The notes below the pieces were generated by a model. That model searched no databases. It was given only the letters and a program-made list of their open reading frames with translations, and was not told where the DNA came from. This document shows, piece after piece, positions 1-9,600 of a DNA stretch of 42,912 nt. The DNA comes from Hyphomicrobiales bacterium (GTDB lineage Bacteria > Pseudomonadota > Alphaproteobacteria > Rhizobiales > JACESI01). The stretch is from contig JBDWKL010000033.1 in the NCBI GenBank assembly GCA_039973685.1, positions 1-42,912 of the forward strand, read 5' to 3'. Position 1 is the stretch's first letter, and each line of letters opens with the position of its first letter. The position numbers were made by a program, and so were the translations under genes.

Positions 1-708
1 CAATATGCCGACTGGATTTTTTGCCTTGTGCGCACATCCAGTGAAGGCAAAAAGCAAGAAGGCATTTCCTTCCTTCTGATCGACATGAAAAGCGAAGGCA
101 TTAGCGTGCGCCCTATCGTGCTGCTTGAAGGGGAGCACGAAGTAAATGAGGTCTTCTTCGACAATGTGAAAGTGCCAGTTGGCAATCTTGTTGGCGAAGA
201 GAATAAGGGATGGACCTACGCCAAATATCTGCTCACCCATGAGCGGACGGGTATTGCAGGTGTGGGCTTTGCAACGGCTGGATTAGAGAATTTAAAATCC
301 ATCGCGCGGCAACAGACAAAGCGTGGCAAACCATTGATTGAAGACCCGCTCTTTTCTGCCCGCATTGCAGAAGCTGAGATTGACCTTGATGCCATGCGCA
401 CGACAAATTTGCGCGTGTTGGCTGACGCTACAGGGGGCGCTGCTGGTGGGTTGGAAAGCTCGATGTTGAAGGTAAAAGGCACCGTGCTTCGCCAAAACCT
501 CAACGCGCTCACCCGCCAAGCCCTCGGCCCTTACGCCTTGCCGTTTATCTCAGAAGCCTTGGAAGAGGGTTATAATGAGCCGCCAATTGGCCCTGATTAT
601 GCTGCCCCCGTTACCAAGCAATATTTCAACAACCGCAAAACCTCGATTTATGGCGGCTCCAATGAAGTGCAAAAATCAATCATCGCAAAACTAAGCTTGG
701 GGCGTTAG
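1..708 (+). CDS. Acyl-CoA dehydrogenase, large-subunit type (5' end missing)
   Basis: The reading frame is open from the first base of the window, so the gene starts upstream; 235 C-terminal residues are visible. It is an FAD-dependent acyl-CoA dehydrogenase of the kind annotated as pimeloyl-CoA dehydrogenase large subunit (PimC-like). The middle beta domain is seen in the stretch ending VFFDNVKVP, followed by NLVGEENKGW and the C-terminal helical domain, with the late motif IYGGSNEVQ. At the place where medium-chain enzymes carry the catalytic Glu (YEGT), this protein has Gly (YGGS), so the base must lie elsewhere or in the partner. The stop is two bases before the start of the next dehydrogenase, so the two are almost surely co-translated and may form a heteromer. 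The acyl substrate cannot be read from sequence. Confidence 0.93.
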   Translation, partial: QYADWIFCLVRTSSEGKKQEGISFLLIDMKSEGISVRPIVLLEGEHEVNEVFFDNVKVPVGNLVGEENKGWTYAKYLLTHERTGIAGVGFATAGLENLKSIARQQTKRGKPLIEDPLFSARIAEAEIDLDAMRTTNLRVLADATGGAAGGLESSMLKVKGTVLRQNLNALTRQALGPYALPFISEALEEGYNEPPIGPDYAAPVTKQYFNNRKTSIYGGSNEVQKSIIAKLSLGR

Positions 709-710
709 GC

Positions 711-1838
711 ATGGATTTTAATCACACAGAAGAACGCCGCATGCTCGCGGAATCTTTAGGCCGCTATTTAAACGACAACTATACCTTTGAAACCCGCATG
801 AAAATTGCCGAGAGCGACGATGGTTATTCGCCCCAAAAATGGCAAGAGCTTGCAGAAATGGGTATCATTGGCGCGTTGTTTTCAGAAGACAAAGGCGGCT
901 TTGGCGGCGCTGGGTTTGACATTACTGTGGTGTTTGAAGAATTAGGCCGCGCAGGCGTAGTCGAACCATTTCTTAGCACACTATTGGCAGGCTCTGTTCT
1001 GGCTCAATTAGACGACCACGACCCACTGATTGAAAGTATGATTGCAGGTGAAGAGCTCGTCTCGCTTGCCCACGGTGAAGCCAATGCCCATTACGATCTT
1101 GACCATGTGGCAACAACGGCCACAGAAGCCGGAGACGGCTTTGTCTTGAATGGCGCGAAAGCCGTCGTGCTCAATGGCGGTGAAGCAAATAAGCTTATTG
1201 TCAGCGCCCGCATATCTGGTGAAACATTCTCACAAGACGGCATCGCACTTTTTCTCGTAGATGCAAATCAGGTGGGCGTTATCATCCGCCCCTATCCAAC
1301 AATGGACGGTTCTCGCGCGGCTGAAATATCGTTTTCCAATGTTAAACTGAAAACCGATGCCCTCCTCTCATCATCACCAAGCACATTCGCCATTTTGGAA
1401 ACCGCTTATGCGCGGGCCATTCTTGCCGTATCCGCTGAGGCTTTGGGTGCGATGGAAACCGCAACCCGCATGACGGGTGAATATTTAACGACCAGAACCC
1501 AATTTGGCCAACCCATCGGCATGTTTCAAGCGCTTCAACATCGCATGTCTGAGATGATGATCGAACTGCAACAAATGCGCTCTTCGCTCATCAACGCAGC
1601 CGGTAGTTTTGAGGACGATAAAGCAGCCCGCGACAAAGCAATTTCTGCGGTTAAGAACCTAACAGGTCGCGTGGGAAAATTGGTTGCTGAAGAAAGCATT
1701 CAAATGCATGGCGGCATTGGCATGACATGGGAATATGCCCTGCCCCATTTTGCTAAGCGGATCATTATGATTGATCATCTGTTTGGTGACAGTGATCATC
1801 ATCTAGAACGCTTTGCCGCTCTATCTCAAACGCCATAA
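711..1838 (+). CDS. Acyl-CoA dehydrogenase, small-subunit type
   Basis: This is a complete 375-residue acyl-CoA dehydrogenase, PimD-like, beginning with the typical N-terminal helix MDFNHTEERRMLAESL. The N-terminal helical domain covers about 1-120, the beta domain about 120-220 and the C-terminal helical domain about 225-370. The flavin-side motifs TRTQFGQPIGMFQALQHR and QMHGGIGMTWEY are present. It follows the previous dehydrogenase by two bases. Two-gene acyl-CoA dehydrogenases of this kind are known to form alpha2-beta2 enzymes in mycobacterial steroid breakdown; that this pair does so is inference. The end of the protein (FGDSDHHLERF) lacks the usual catalytic Glu motif, which fits a non-classical or partner-dependent active site. 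No terminator is seen after it. Confidence 0.93.
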   Translation: MDFNHTEERRMLAESLGRYLNDNYTFETRMKIAESDDGYSPQKWQELAEMGIIGALFSEDKGGFGGAGFDITVVFEELGRAGVVEPFLSTLLAGSVLAQLDDHDPLIESMIAGEELVSLAHGEANAHYDLDHVATTATEAGDGFVLNGAKAVVLNGGEANKLIVSARISGETFSQDGIALFLVDANQVGVIIRPYPTMDGSRAAEISFSNVKLKTDALLSSSPSTFAILETAYARAILAVSAEALGAMETATRMTGEYLTTRTQFGQPIGMFQALQHRMSEMMIELQQMRSSLINAAGSFEDDKAARDKAISAVKNLTGRVGKLVAEESIQMHGGIGMTWEYALPHFAKRIIMIDHLFGDSDHHLERFAALSQTP

Positions 1839-2012
1839 CAAAAGCGCTAACAGCCATCTTATTTTACAGCATTAAATCACATTTACTTGCAATTATGTAT
1901 TTGTAAACTTGCAGAAATTATAATTAGACCTCAACTAAGTTTGAGCTAATTCAGAAGGTAGTTTCTAAAACTTAACCATTCTAGGCTCACCGCAAACAAA
2001 ACGGGCGATACC
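1839..2012 (+). promoter_or_regulatory. AT-rich intergenic region with a CtrA-type half site
   Basis: This AT-rich gap lies before the TadG-like gene. It holds TTAACCAT at 1972-1979, the 8-base half-site form described for CtrA in Caulobacter, 34 bases before the ATG. A near match to the full TTAA-N7-TTAA box (TTAA-N7-TTAC) lies at 1872-1886. I see no convincing -35/-10 pair. Control of Tad pilus genes by CtrA is known in Caulobacter; its use here is inference. Confidence 0.3.
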
Positions 2013-3788
2013 ATGAAAACCTTCCGCACTCTTCAAGGCCATATAAGACGTTTTTGGAATGATGAAACAGGAAACATCGCCATGCTTACGGGGTTGGCAG
2101 TTGTCGCTGTCGTCTTTAGTGCCGGCGTAGGCATCGATCATATGCGCGCTCTGAATGAAAAAGCGACATTGCAAAAGTCTTTAGATGCAGCAGCGATTGC
2201 GGGCGCTACAACAATTGCAACGGACCCAGGCGGCGCAGAAAACGCGGCGCTTCAAGTCTTCAATTTGAATTATAGCGCCGAAAATGGGATCAACAATGGT
2301 GAGGTAGGGTTTACCTTTAACCAAACTAATGGCCTGATAACAGTAACAGCAACTTCTCAAATAAAGACCTTGCTGACTAGCATTTTAGGCAGAGAATTCA
2401 TTCCGGTAAATGCACTTGCCTCAGCGCAAGGATCCCTTTCACGCGTCGAATTTATCTTGGCTGTCGATCAATCAGATTCAATGCGCGGCTCTAAACAACA
2501 AGCTTTAGTACAAGCGTTGGATGCATTCAAAAACAATGTTTATCAAACAGATGAAGACGGCAATTTCGTTGATCGCGACGAAATTCTTGTTGGCCTAGTC
2601 CCTTGGCAGTCATTCGTAAATGTTGGCATTGAAAATGCTACAAATTGGACGAGAGGATTCAATTCTTCAGCCATAAACTTTAATATCACGGACCCTTCAA
2701 GCCCAAGCAATTTGCAATTCAATGAAAACACCGATCGAGATGTGATCATTGATGCAATTGCACAACACGATTTCGCTGAGCATGGTTTTGATGTTCCGCA
2801 AAATAGCCTAGATTTGGCCAGCCGCAGGCAGTTTCTTGAAGATAATGTTTTCGATATCAACTTTCCTGAGCCTATTGAGTCGGACGATTATTCAGGCTTG
2901 AGCTGGCGTGGTTGTATGATGGCCCGCGACACTGATGCAACAATTCCATTTTCAACGAGCGACAATATCAGTGATTTCAATCCGAGCATAACAGAGCGCA
3001 CAGATCTCCCCGCCAATTTGGATGTTTTAGATCTGCCCGTTGGAAATCGTGATTTCAGGGCTTTTTACCACCCGCCTAGATGGGCAGCGGGTCAAGCACG
3101 CAATTCCGGCAACGATTGGCAGCCTTTTGGTGTTGTTTTCGCGCAGCAACCAAGGTCCAATGAATTTCGCAATCCCAATGTCGGCTGTATCACTTATGAA
3201 ACAACTTACTTGACCGAAGATGCTAATCAAATCTCATCTGCAATCGACGTATTAAGGGCCGTGAACCCTGATGTAGGAGGGGTTGGCCCATTTGATGATG
3301 AAACGGCGCACACAGACAGCAGCATTGGTATGGTTTGGGCATTGCGGATGCTTGACCCAGATTGGGCAAGTGATTGGGCTGGTAGTGCCGTCCAACCTGC
3401 CGCATTTGATGATAATGAGGCTAGAAAAGTCATTATCTTGCTGACAGATGGTGCGAATGGCATCGGCTCAAACACAGCGCCGCTCACATGGAGTCCGTAC
3501 GGTGACACAGAACAAACGTTAAATGTAGGCAACAATAATCAAGCAAGAAATGCCTTGAATATCCGTACCCTTCGGATATGCGAACTCGCCAAACAATTGG
3601 ATGTTGAAATCTACACCATCGCTTTTGAAGTGGATGATGGTAACGCTAGAGAAATGCTTCAAAATTGCGCAACGCCAGATAACGGCAACCAAACTTATTA
3701 CTTTGAAGCCAGTGCGGATGGAACGGCATTGGAAAGTGTCTTTGCGACTATCGCGACACAAACAAGACGCATCCTCCTCACTCAGTAA
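2013..3788 (+). CDS. TadE/TadG-like pilus protein with von Willebrand A domain
   Basis: The 591-residue protein has the N-terminal layout of TadG-like Flp-pilus proteins: a short basic cytoplasmic start, the Tad motif NDETGNIAML at about 16-25, a single membrane segment at about 22-42, then DHMRALNEKATLQKSLDAAA, typical of the TadE/TadG family. A large periplasmic von Willebrand A domain follows, with the metal-site motif DQSDS at 152-156 and the second loop TDG at about 478-480. The region between is long and rich in Asn and Asp. TadG-like proteins are thought to act at the envelope during Tad pilus assembly, but no other tad gene is in this window, so this is an orphan copy as far as can be seen. 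A strong terminator follows, and a CtrA-type half site precedes it. Confidence 0.85.
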   Translation: MKTFRTLQGHIRRFWNDETGNIAMLTGLAVVAVVFSAGVGIDHMRALNEKATLQKSLDAAAIAGATTIATDPGGAENAALQVFNLNYSAENGINNGEVGFTFNQTNGLITVTATSQIKTLLTSILGREFIPVNALASAQGSLSRVEFILAVDQSDSMRGSKQQALVQALDAFKNNVYQTDEDGNFVDRDEILVGLVPWQSFVNVGIENATNWTRGFNSSAINFNITDPSSPSNLQFNENTDRDVIIDAIAQHDFAEHGFDVPQNSLDLASRRQFLEDNVFDINFPEPIESDDYSGLSWRGCMMARDTDATIPFSTSDNISDFNPSITERTDLPANLDVLDLPVGNRDFRAFYHPPRWAAGQARNSGNDWQPFGVVFAQQPRSNEFRNPNVGCITYETTYLTEDANQISSAIDVLRAVNPDVGGVGPFDDETAHTDSSIGMVWALRMLDPDWASDWAGSAVQPAAFDDNEARKVIILLTDGANGIGSNTAPLTWSPYGDTEQTLNVGNNNQARNALNIRTLRICELAKQLDVEIYTIAFEVDDGNAREMLQNCATPDNGNQTYYFEASADGTALESVFATIATQTRRILLTQ

Positions 3789-3805
3789 ATAAATTTATAG
3801 ACAAA

Positions 3806-3842
3806 AAAACCCGCTTTTCAGTGATGCTGAAAAGCGGGTTTT
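3806..3842. terminator. Bidirectional intrinsic terminator
   Basis: A perfect 16-bp stem (3806-3821 with 3827-3842) closes a 5-base loop. The stem has a GC-rich core (CCCGC/GCGGG), with A-runs on the left and T-runs on the right, so it can end transcripts from both the TadG-like gene (plus) and acs (minus), which converge here. Confidence 0.9.
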
Positions 3843-3873
3843 ATTTACGACAATTCAAAGTACGCTAATAAGA

Positions 3874-5835
3874 TTAGCTGTTTGAACGGTTTTGACGGTT
3901 CTCAATCAAATCATCCACCACAGACGGATCTGCCAAGGTTGATGTATCACCAAGGCTTGAGAAATCATCTTCCGCAATCTTGCGAAGGATCCGGCGCATA
4001 ATTTTACCAGAGCGGGTTTTCGGCAGGCCTGGTGCAAATTGAATTGCATCAGGTGAAGCAATTGGCCCAATTTCATTGCGAACATGGGTGCGCAATACTT
4101 TCTTGAGCTCATCTGTTGCTTCAACGCCAGCCATCAAAGTGACATAACAATAAATGCCCTGTCCTTTAATATCATGCGGGAAACCAACCACAGCGCTTTC
4201 AGAAACAGCATCATGCGAACCTAAAGCACTTTCAACTTCTGCTGTGCCCATACGGTGACCCGATACATTGATCACGTCATCCACACGGCCTGTGATCCAG
4301 TAATAACCATCCTCGTCACGACGACAGCCGTCACCTGTAAAGTACTTGCCTTTATAGGTTGAGAAATAGGTCTGAACGAAACGCTCATGGTCACCATAAA
4401 CCGAGCGCATTTGGCCCGGCCATGAATCAGTAATGCAAAGATTGCCGTCTGTTGCGCCTTCAAGCGGGTTGCCATCATTATCAACAAGCTGCGGCTGAAC
4501 ACCGAAGAATGGCAATGTTGCAGAACCTGGTTTCAATGCGGTCGCACCTGGAAGCGGCGTGATCATATGACCACCCGTTTCTGTCTGCCACCAAGTGTCA
4601 ACAATCGGGCAACGCCCTTCGCCAACAACACTATGATACCAATTCCAAGCCTCTGGGTTGATCGGCTCACCGACTGTACCCAAAATGCGAAGTGATGAAC
4701 GCGATGTTGATTTCACCGGATCGTCGCCACCTTGCATCAACGCGCGAATTGCCGTTGGAGCTGTGTAGAATTGATTGACTTGGTGCTTATCGCAAACCTG
4801 CCAGAAACGAGAATTATCTGGATAGTTCGGTACGCCCTCAAACATCACTGTCGTCGCGCCATTCGCAAGCGGACCATAAACGATGTAAGAGTGGCCAGTT
4901 ACCCAGCCCACATCCGCCGTACACCAGTAAACGTCACCGTCTTTATAATCGAAGACGTACTCATGGGTCATTGCTGCCCAAACGAGATAGCCGCCTGTTG
5001 TGTGAAGCACACCTTTTGGCTGACCAGTTGAGCCAGACGTGTAAAGAATGAAAAGTGGATCTTCCGCGTTCATAGCTTCTGGTGGGCAATCAGGAGAGGC
5101 TGCATCGCAAACATCCCCATACCAAACATCACGACCATCTACCCAACCGATATCACCACCGGTGCGCTTGACCACGATTACTTTTTCAACATTGACGCCA
5201 CCTTTAGCAGCAATATCAATCGCCGCATCCGTATTGGCTTTCAATGGAATACCGCGTCCACCGCGAAGACCTTCGTCGGCTGTGATCACAAAGGTTGATT
5301 CACAATCAACAATGCGGCCTGCAAGCGCGTCTGGTGAGAAGCCACCGAACACGATGGAGTGCACAGCACCGATACGAGTACAAGCAAGCATTGCATATGC
5401 TGCTTCAGGGATCATCGGCATATAAAGAGTAACGCGGTCACCCTTTTTAACGCCGGCGTCTTTCATTGCATTTGAAAGACGGCAAACTTTTTCATGAAGC
5501 TGATTATACGTGATATGCGCATCATCTGTTGGCTCATCGCCTTCCCAAATGATGGCCGTTTGATCACCGCGTGTTGCCAAATGACGGTCAATACAGTTGG
5601 CCGATACATTGAGCAGGCCATCTTCAAACCATTTGATTGAAACATCTGGATACTCAAATGTGGTGTTTTTGACCTTGGTAAAAGGCTTGATCCAATCAAC
5701 ACGTTTACCGTGCTCAGCCCAAAACCCTTCAGAGTCGTTCACGCTTTGCGCATACATCTCATCATATCGCGCTTTATTAATGTGCGCGCTATCTGCAGTT
5801 GCCTGATCTACTGCATAAACTTTCACGTCAGACAT
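3874..5835 (-). CDS. acs: Acetyl-coenzyme A synthetase (AMP-forming)
   Basis: The enzyme makes acetyl-CoA from acetate, ATP and CoA through acetyl-AMP in the cytoplasm. I start it at the ATG at 5835 (653 residues, the usual length), because CGGGAGGAATAT is a good ribosome site just before it and [10 protein letters not shown] fits the family; the longer frame to 5910 adds a non-family leader. Visible motifs are the P-loop [11 protein letters not shown] at 265-275, WWQTETGG in the middle, and the C-terminal [11 protein letters not shown], whose Lys (about 611) is the residue acetylated by Pat-type enzymes in other bacteria. It is transcribed alone and shares a terminator with the TadG-like gene. 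A CtrA-type box at 5960-5974 lies in the upstream gap but more likely serves the gene on the other side. Confidence 0.97.
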   Translation of the reverse strand: MSDVKVYAVDQATADSAHINKARYDEMYAQSVNDSEGFWAEHGKRVDWIKPFTKVKNTTFEYPDVSIKWFEDGLLNVSANCIDRHLATRGDQTAIIWEGDEPTDDAHITYNQLHEKVCRLSNAMKDAGVKKGDRVTLYMPMIPEAAYAMLACTRIGAVHSIVFGGFSPDALAGRIVDCESTFVITADEGLRGGRGIPLKANTDAAIDIAAKGGVNVEKVIVVKRTGGDIGWVDGRDVWYGDVCDAASPDCPPEAMNAEDPLFILYTSGSTGQPKGVLHTTGGYLVWAAMTHEYVFDYKDGDVYWCTADVGWVTGHSYIVYGPLANGATTVMFEGVPNYPDNSRFWQVCDKHQVNQFYTAPTAIRALMQGGDDPVKSTSRSSLRILGTVGEPINPEAWNWYHSVVGEGRCPIVDTWWQTETGGHMITPLPGATALKPGSATLPFFGVQPQLVDNDGNPLEGATDGNLCITDSWPGQMRSVYGDHERFVQTYFSTYKGKYFTGDGCRRDEDGYYWITGRVDDVINVSGHRMGTAEVESALGSHDAVSESAVVGFPHDIKGQGIYCYVTLMAGVEATDELKKVLRTHVRNEIGPIASPDAIQFAPGLPKTRSGKIMRRILRKIAEDDFSSLGDTSTLADPSVVDDLIENRQNRSNS

Positions 5836-5959
5836 ATATTCCTCCCGTTGACGATCAGCTGCGACCAGCAATGTGGCCACAAAAATCTGGGCGCACCTTA
5901 AGCACAGCAAGACTTCAAGTCCATTAGACTATGAGTGAACGCTGAGCCAAAAAACGATA

Positions 5960-5974
5960 TTAAGGATTGATTAA
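5960..5974. promoter_or_regulatory. CtrA-type box TTAA-N7-TTAA
   Basis: TTAAGGATTGATTAA matches the full CtrA consensus exactly. It lies between the divergent acs and M15-like lipoprotein genes, 102 bases before the lipoprotein ATG and 125 bases before the acs ATG. About one such match would be expected by chance in a window this size with even base use, so position rather than presence is the argument. Confidence 0.4.
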
Positions 5975-6075
5975 GCAACAAAACCAAAATCTGAACAAAG
6001 ATTAACAAAATCATTCGAATTTTAACCGTTTTGGCTCACCCTGAACCCAAGTGTTATCGTTATCCGGTCAGTAAA

Positions 6076-6483
6076 ATGCGTACCCGTAAGCTTGTATCTT
6101 TGTCTTTTTTTCTGTCAGCCGCCGTTCTTCTAAGCGCCTGCGCAAAGACCCCCGTCGTCAATCTGTTTTTTGCCGGGGACAAAGATGTGCGTTATCTTGA
6201 TACCAAGTCCTGCGTACCATTCAGACTGCGCCGCGTCTTAAATCATACGTCGCGTAAATTTGGCCGTGTAACGGTTACATCAACCAAGCGCGAGAAAAGT
6301 GAAAACCGTCGCAAAGGCGGGGCTAAAAAATCATATCACCTGCGCTGCGAAGCGACCGATTTCACCCTCAAAGCCGATCGCCGTAAAGTACTCAAGTTTT
6401 TGAAAAATCATAAGGGCGTCGGCGGATACAGTTCTTATGTGCGCCACTATCACATAGATACTGGCCCAAGGCGCACTTGGTAG
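6076..6483 (+). CDS. Small M15/YcbK-like lipoprotein
   Basis: I start this at the ATG at 6076 (135 residues); a TTG 45 bases upstream would spoil the signal peptide. The N-terminus is a lipoprotein signal ending in the lipobox LSAC (Cys about 22). The rest matches the peptidase M15A/YcbK-like (DUF882) fold: KKSYHLRCEATDF supplies the first His and the Asp, and the C-terminal HYHIDTGPRRTW supplies the second His, which together form the zinc site in this family. Members are murein DD-carboxypeptidase-like proteins, so a role on peptidoglycan is plausible but unproven. It is shorter than typical YcbK-like proteins and strongly basic (many Lys/Arg). It is a single gene, preceded by a CtrA-type box. 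Confidence 0.7.
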   Translation: MRTRKLVSLSFFLSAAVLLSACAKTPVVNLFFAGDKDVRYLDTKSCVPFRLRRVLNHTSRKFGRVTVTSTKREKSENRRKGGAKKSYHLRCEATDFTLKADRRKVLKFLKNHKGVGGYSSYVRHYHIDTGPRRTW

Positions 6484-6604
6484 ATCAATTAACGAACCAA
6501 CAACCAAGAAGTCAGCAAAAGTGTGACTTGTCGCCTGCTTTTTCATTGCAAGGTTGCAAAGTGTGCATTGTCGGCTCACAGTGATTCGCAAGGATTGGAT
6601 ATTG

Positions 6605-6690
6605 CCCTCAGGGTGAGCCGGACCGTGCAGTTATTTTGCACCAGACGTTTCCCGCGGGTTAACCGATCATTTTGCAACGGTCCGGGAACT
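6605..6690 (+). promoter_or_regulatory. Foldable leader upstream of NAD-glutamate dehydrogenase
   Basis: Several nested inverted repeats lie just before the gene. CCGGACCG (6618-6625) can close with CGGTCCGG (6678-6685). Inside it are the hairpin GTGCA/TGCAC (6625-6629 with 6637-6641) and the palindrome CCCGCGGG (6651-6658). CCCTCAGGG (6605-6613) lies just outside. The right arm of the outer stem ends only 13 bases before the ATG at 6699 and overlaps the likely ribosome site GGGAA. It matches no riboswitch I can name. Confidence 0.4.
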
Positions 6691-6698
6691 AATTGATC

Positions 6699-9600
6699 AT
6701 GGATAAAGCTGCCCCCCTCGCGTCTAAAAAGCTTAATGAAGCGGCGAAATTACTTAATCGCAAAAACAAGTCCCTCGGGACCTTCCTTCAAACAACTTAC
6801 GAATTCGCCATTGATGACGATCTTGAACGCTATAGCGGACAAGATATCGCGAAGTTTAGCGAAGCCACTTTCAAAGCGCTCTCAAATCGAAAAAGCGGTA
6901 CGCCACTGATCGATATTTCTGAGCATGTGATTGGCAGCAAAACCAATCCTCGCACGGTTACAACCCTTAATATTGTAAACGACAACATGCCGTTTTTGAT
7001 TGATAGCGTTGTGCCAGAAATCCGCGCCCTCGGCCACGACATCGAATTATTGGTGCATCCAATTTTTGTGGTTGAACGCGACAAAGCTGGCAAGCTGAAA
7101 TCAACACCCCTTGCGCGCACGCCATCAACAGGGCCGACGGAAAAACAAGAAAGCTTGATCCACATTCACGTGGGCAAACTGACAGCCGCTCAACATAAAG
7201 AACTGAAGTCATCACTAACCACCCTTTTGAAATCCGTGAAAGGTGTCGTGCGTGACTGGCGCCCGATGTTAAAGCGGCTTGATCAGGCGATCGAACAATA
7301 CAAAACGTCGCCGCCTGCATTAGAAGTTCAAAAAATTGCCGAAGCGGTGCAGTTTTTAGAATGGTTGCGAAGTGATCATTTCACCTTCTTAGGCATGCGC
7401 GAATATCGCCACGATGAAAAAGCCGAACGGTTTATTCAACCCGTTGAAAATAGTGGCCTTGGTATTTTGAAAGACCCGAAGGTGCATGTGCTGAAACGCG
7501 GGAACGAACTGGTGTCTATCACTCCAGAAATCCGCGAATTCATAACACGCCCCGAACCTTTAATTATCTCCAAAGCCAATGTGCGGTCTAAAATTCACCG
7601 CCAAGTGCATATGGATTATGTCGGCATCAAGCTTTATGACGAGGATGGATCCGTCACAGGTGAATTACGAGCAATCGGCTTGTTCACAGGGCCTGTCTAC
7701 GCAACATCAATTGCAGATATCCCGTATATCCGCCACAAAGCAGAAGCGGTGATGAAACGCGCGCCTTTTGCCGAAGACAGCCACTCAGGCAAAGCGCTTT
7801 GGAATGTGCTTGAAGCCTATCCACGCGATGAATTATTCCAAATGGGTTTCCAGCAGCTTGATGAATTTGCTCACGCTGTTTTGGCTCTTGATAACAGGTC
7901 AACCGTGCGGGTGTTGCCACGATGGGATAAATTTGACCGCTATGTCTCCGTCATCACCTTTGTTCCGCGTGATCGCTACAACACAGATACCCGCATTCGC
8001 ATCGGCGAATATTTTGAAGAAATTTTTGACGGCCGCGTTTCCGCGTTTTATCCAGGCTTCCCAGAAGGTCTCCTTGCACGGGTCCACTTCATTATTGCCC
8101 GCAATCCAGGCGAACAACCCGCGATCAGCGCCGACCATTTAGAAATCGCAATTGAAGCGATCACCCAGACATGGGAAGACAGCCTCATCGAAGCGTTGCA
8201 AGCTTCGCGATCTAAAGAGAATGCCTCGCAATATCGCCAAGCGTTTTCAGCGGCCTACCAAGAAGCCTTCATTCCTGCAGACTGCCTCAGCGATATTAAG
8301 GTCCTTGAAGAGCTGCAATCGAGCAACGATATTCACGCAGATTTCTATCGCCGCCCTGATATGCCTGCAAACCGCATTGGTTTGAAATTATACAATCAAC
8401 TAGAGCCAATTGAACTTTCCACACGGGTGCCACTGCTTGAAAACATCGGCTTTCGGGTCATCAACGAACGGACTTACAAGATCGAACCATGGGGAGAGGC
8501 AAGCACTTATCTCCATGACATGACATTGGAGACAACCTCTGGCGCAGACCTTGATCTAGGCGAGAGCAAAGAGCTTCTCACCAATATGCTGCTTGCCATT
8601 TGGAATGATAAAACAGGTAATGACGGCTACAACGCGCTTGCCATTAATGCGGGCCTTGCTTGGCGCGACATTGCGGTTTTGCGCACAGTATCACGCTACC
8701 TCCAGCAAATTGGTGTTACCTACAGCCAAGACTACATGTGGCGGGCACTCAACAAAAACGCAGAAATCGCAGCCTACTTAAGCGCGCTGTTTAACGCGCG
8801 TTTTGATCCCGACACCAAAGGCCGCGACAAGAAACAATCAAGTATCAGCAAGCAGATTGATGCAGCGCTTGAAAATGTTGCAAGCCTTGATGAAGATCAA
8901 ATCATCCGTCGGTTCCGCTCTGTGATCATGGGAACGGTTCGAACCAACTTCTTCAAGAAAGACGCAAACGGCGACACAATTCCTGAGATTTCGCTCAAGC
9001 TTGCCCCGCGCGAGATTGAAGGCTTGCCTGAACCACGCCCTTACCGCGAAATCTTTATGACAAGCCCACGGGTTGAAGGCCTGCATTTGCGTTACGGCAA
9101 AGTAGCACGGGGCGGCCTTCGTTGGTCAGACCGTCCAGAAGACTTCCGAACCGAAGTGCTGGGTCTTGTGAAAGCGCAGCAGGTCAAAAACGCTGTGATC
9201 GTGCCAGTTGGCTCCAAAGGCGGTTTCGTTCCTAAGAAACTCACACCAACCATGAGCCGTGATGAATTCATCCATGAGGGAACTGAGGCCTATAAGATTT
9301 TCATCTCAAACTTACTTGAGATCACGGACAATCTGGACGGTACAAAAGTGGTGCATCCAGAAAATGTTGTGCGTCATGAAGAAGCCGACCCTTATTTGGT
9401 TGTTGCAGCGGACAAAGGCACAGCAACCTTCTCCGACACGGCCAACGGTATCAGCCAAGATCATGACTACTGGCTAGACGACGCTTTTGCTTCGGGCGGC
9501 TCTGCTGGTTATGACCATAAGAAGATGGCCATCACCGCGCGCGGTGCATGGGAAACGGTTAAACGCCATTTCCGTGAGATGGATAAGGACATCCAAAAAG

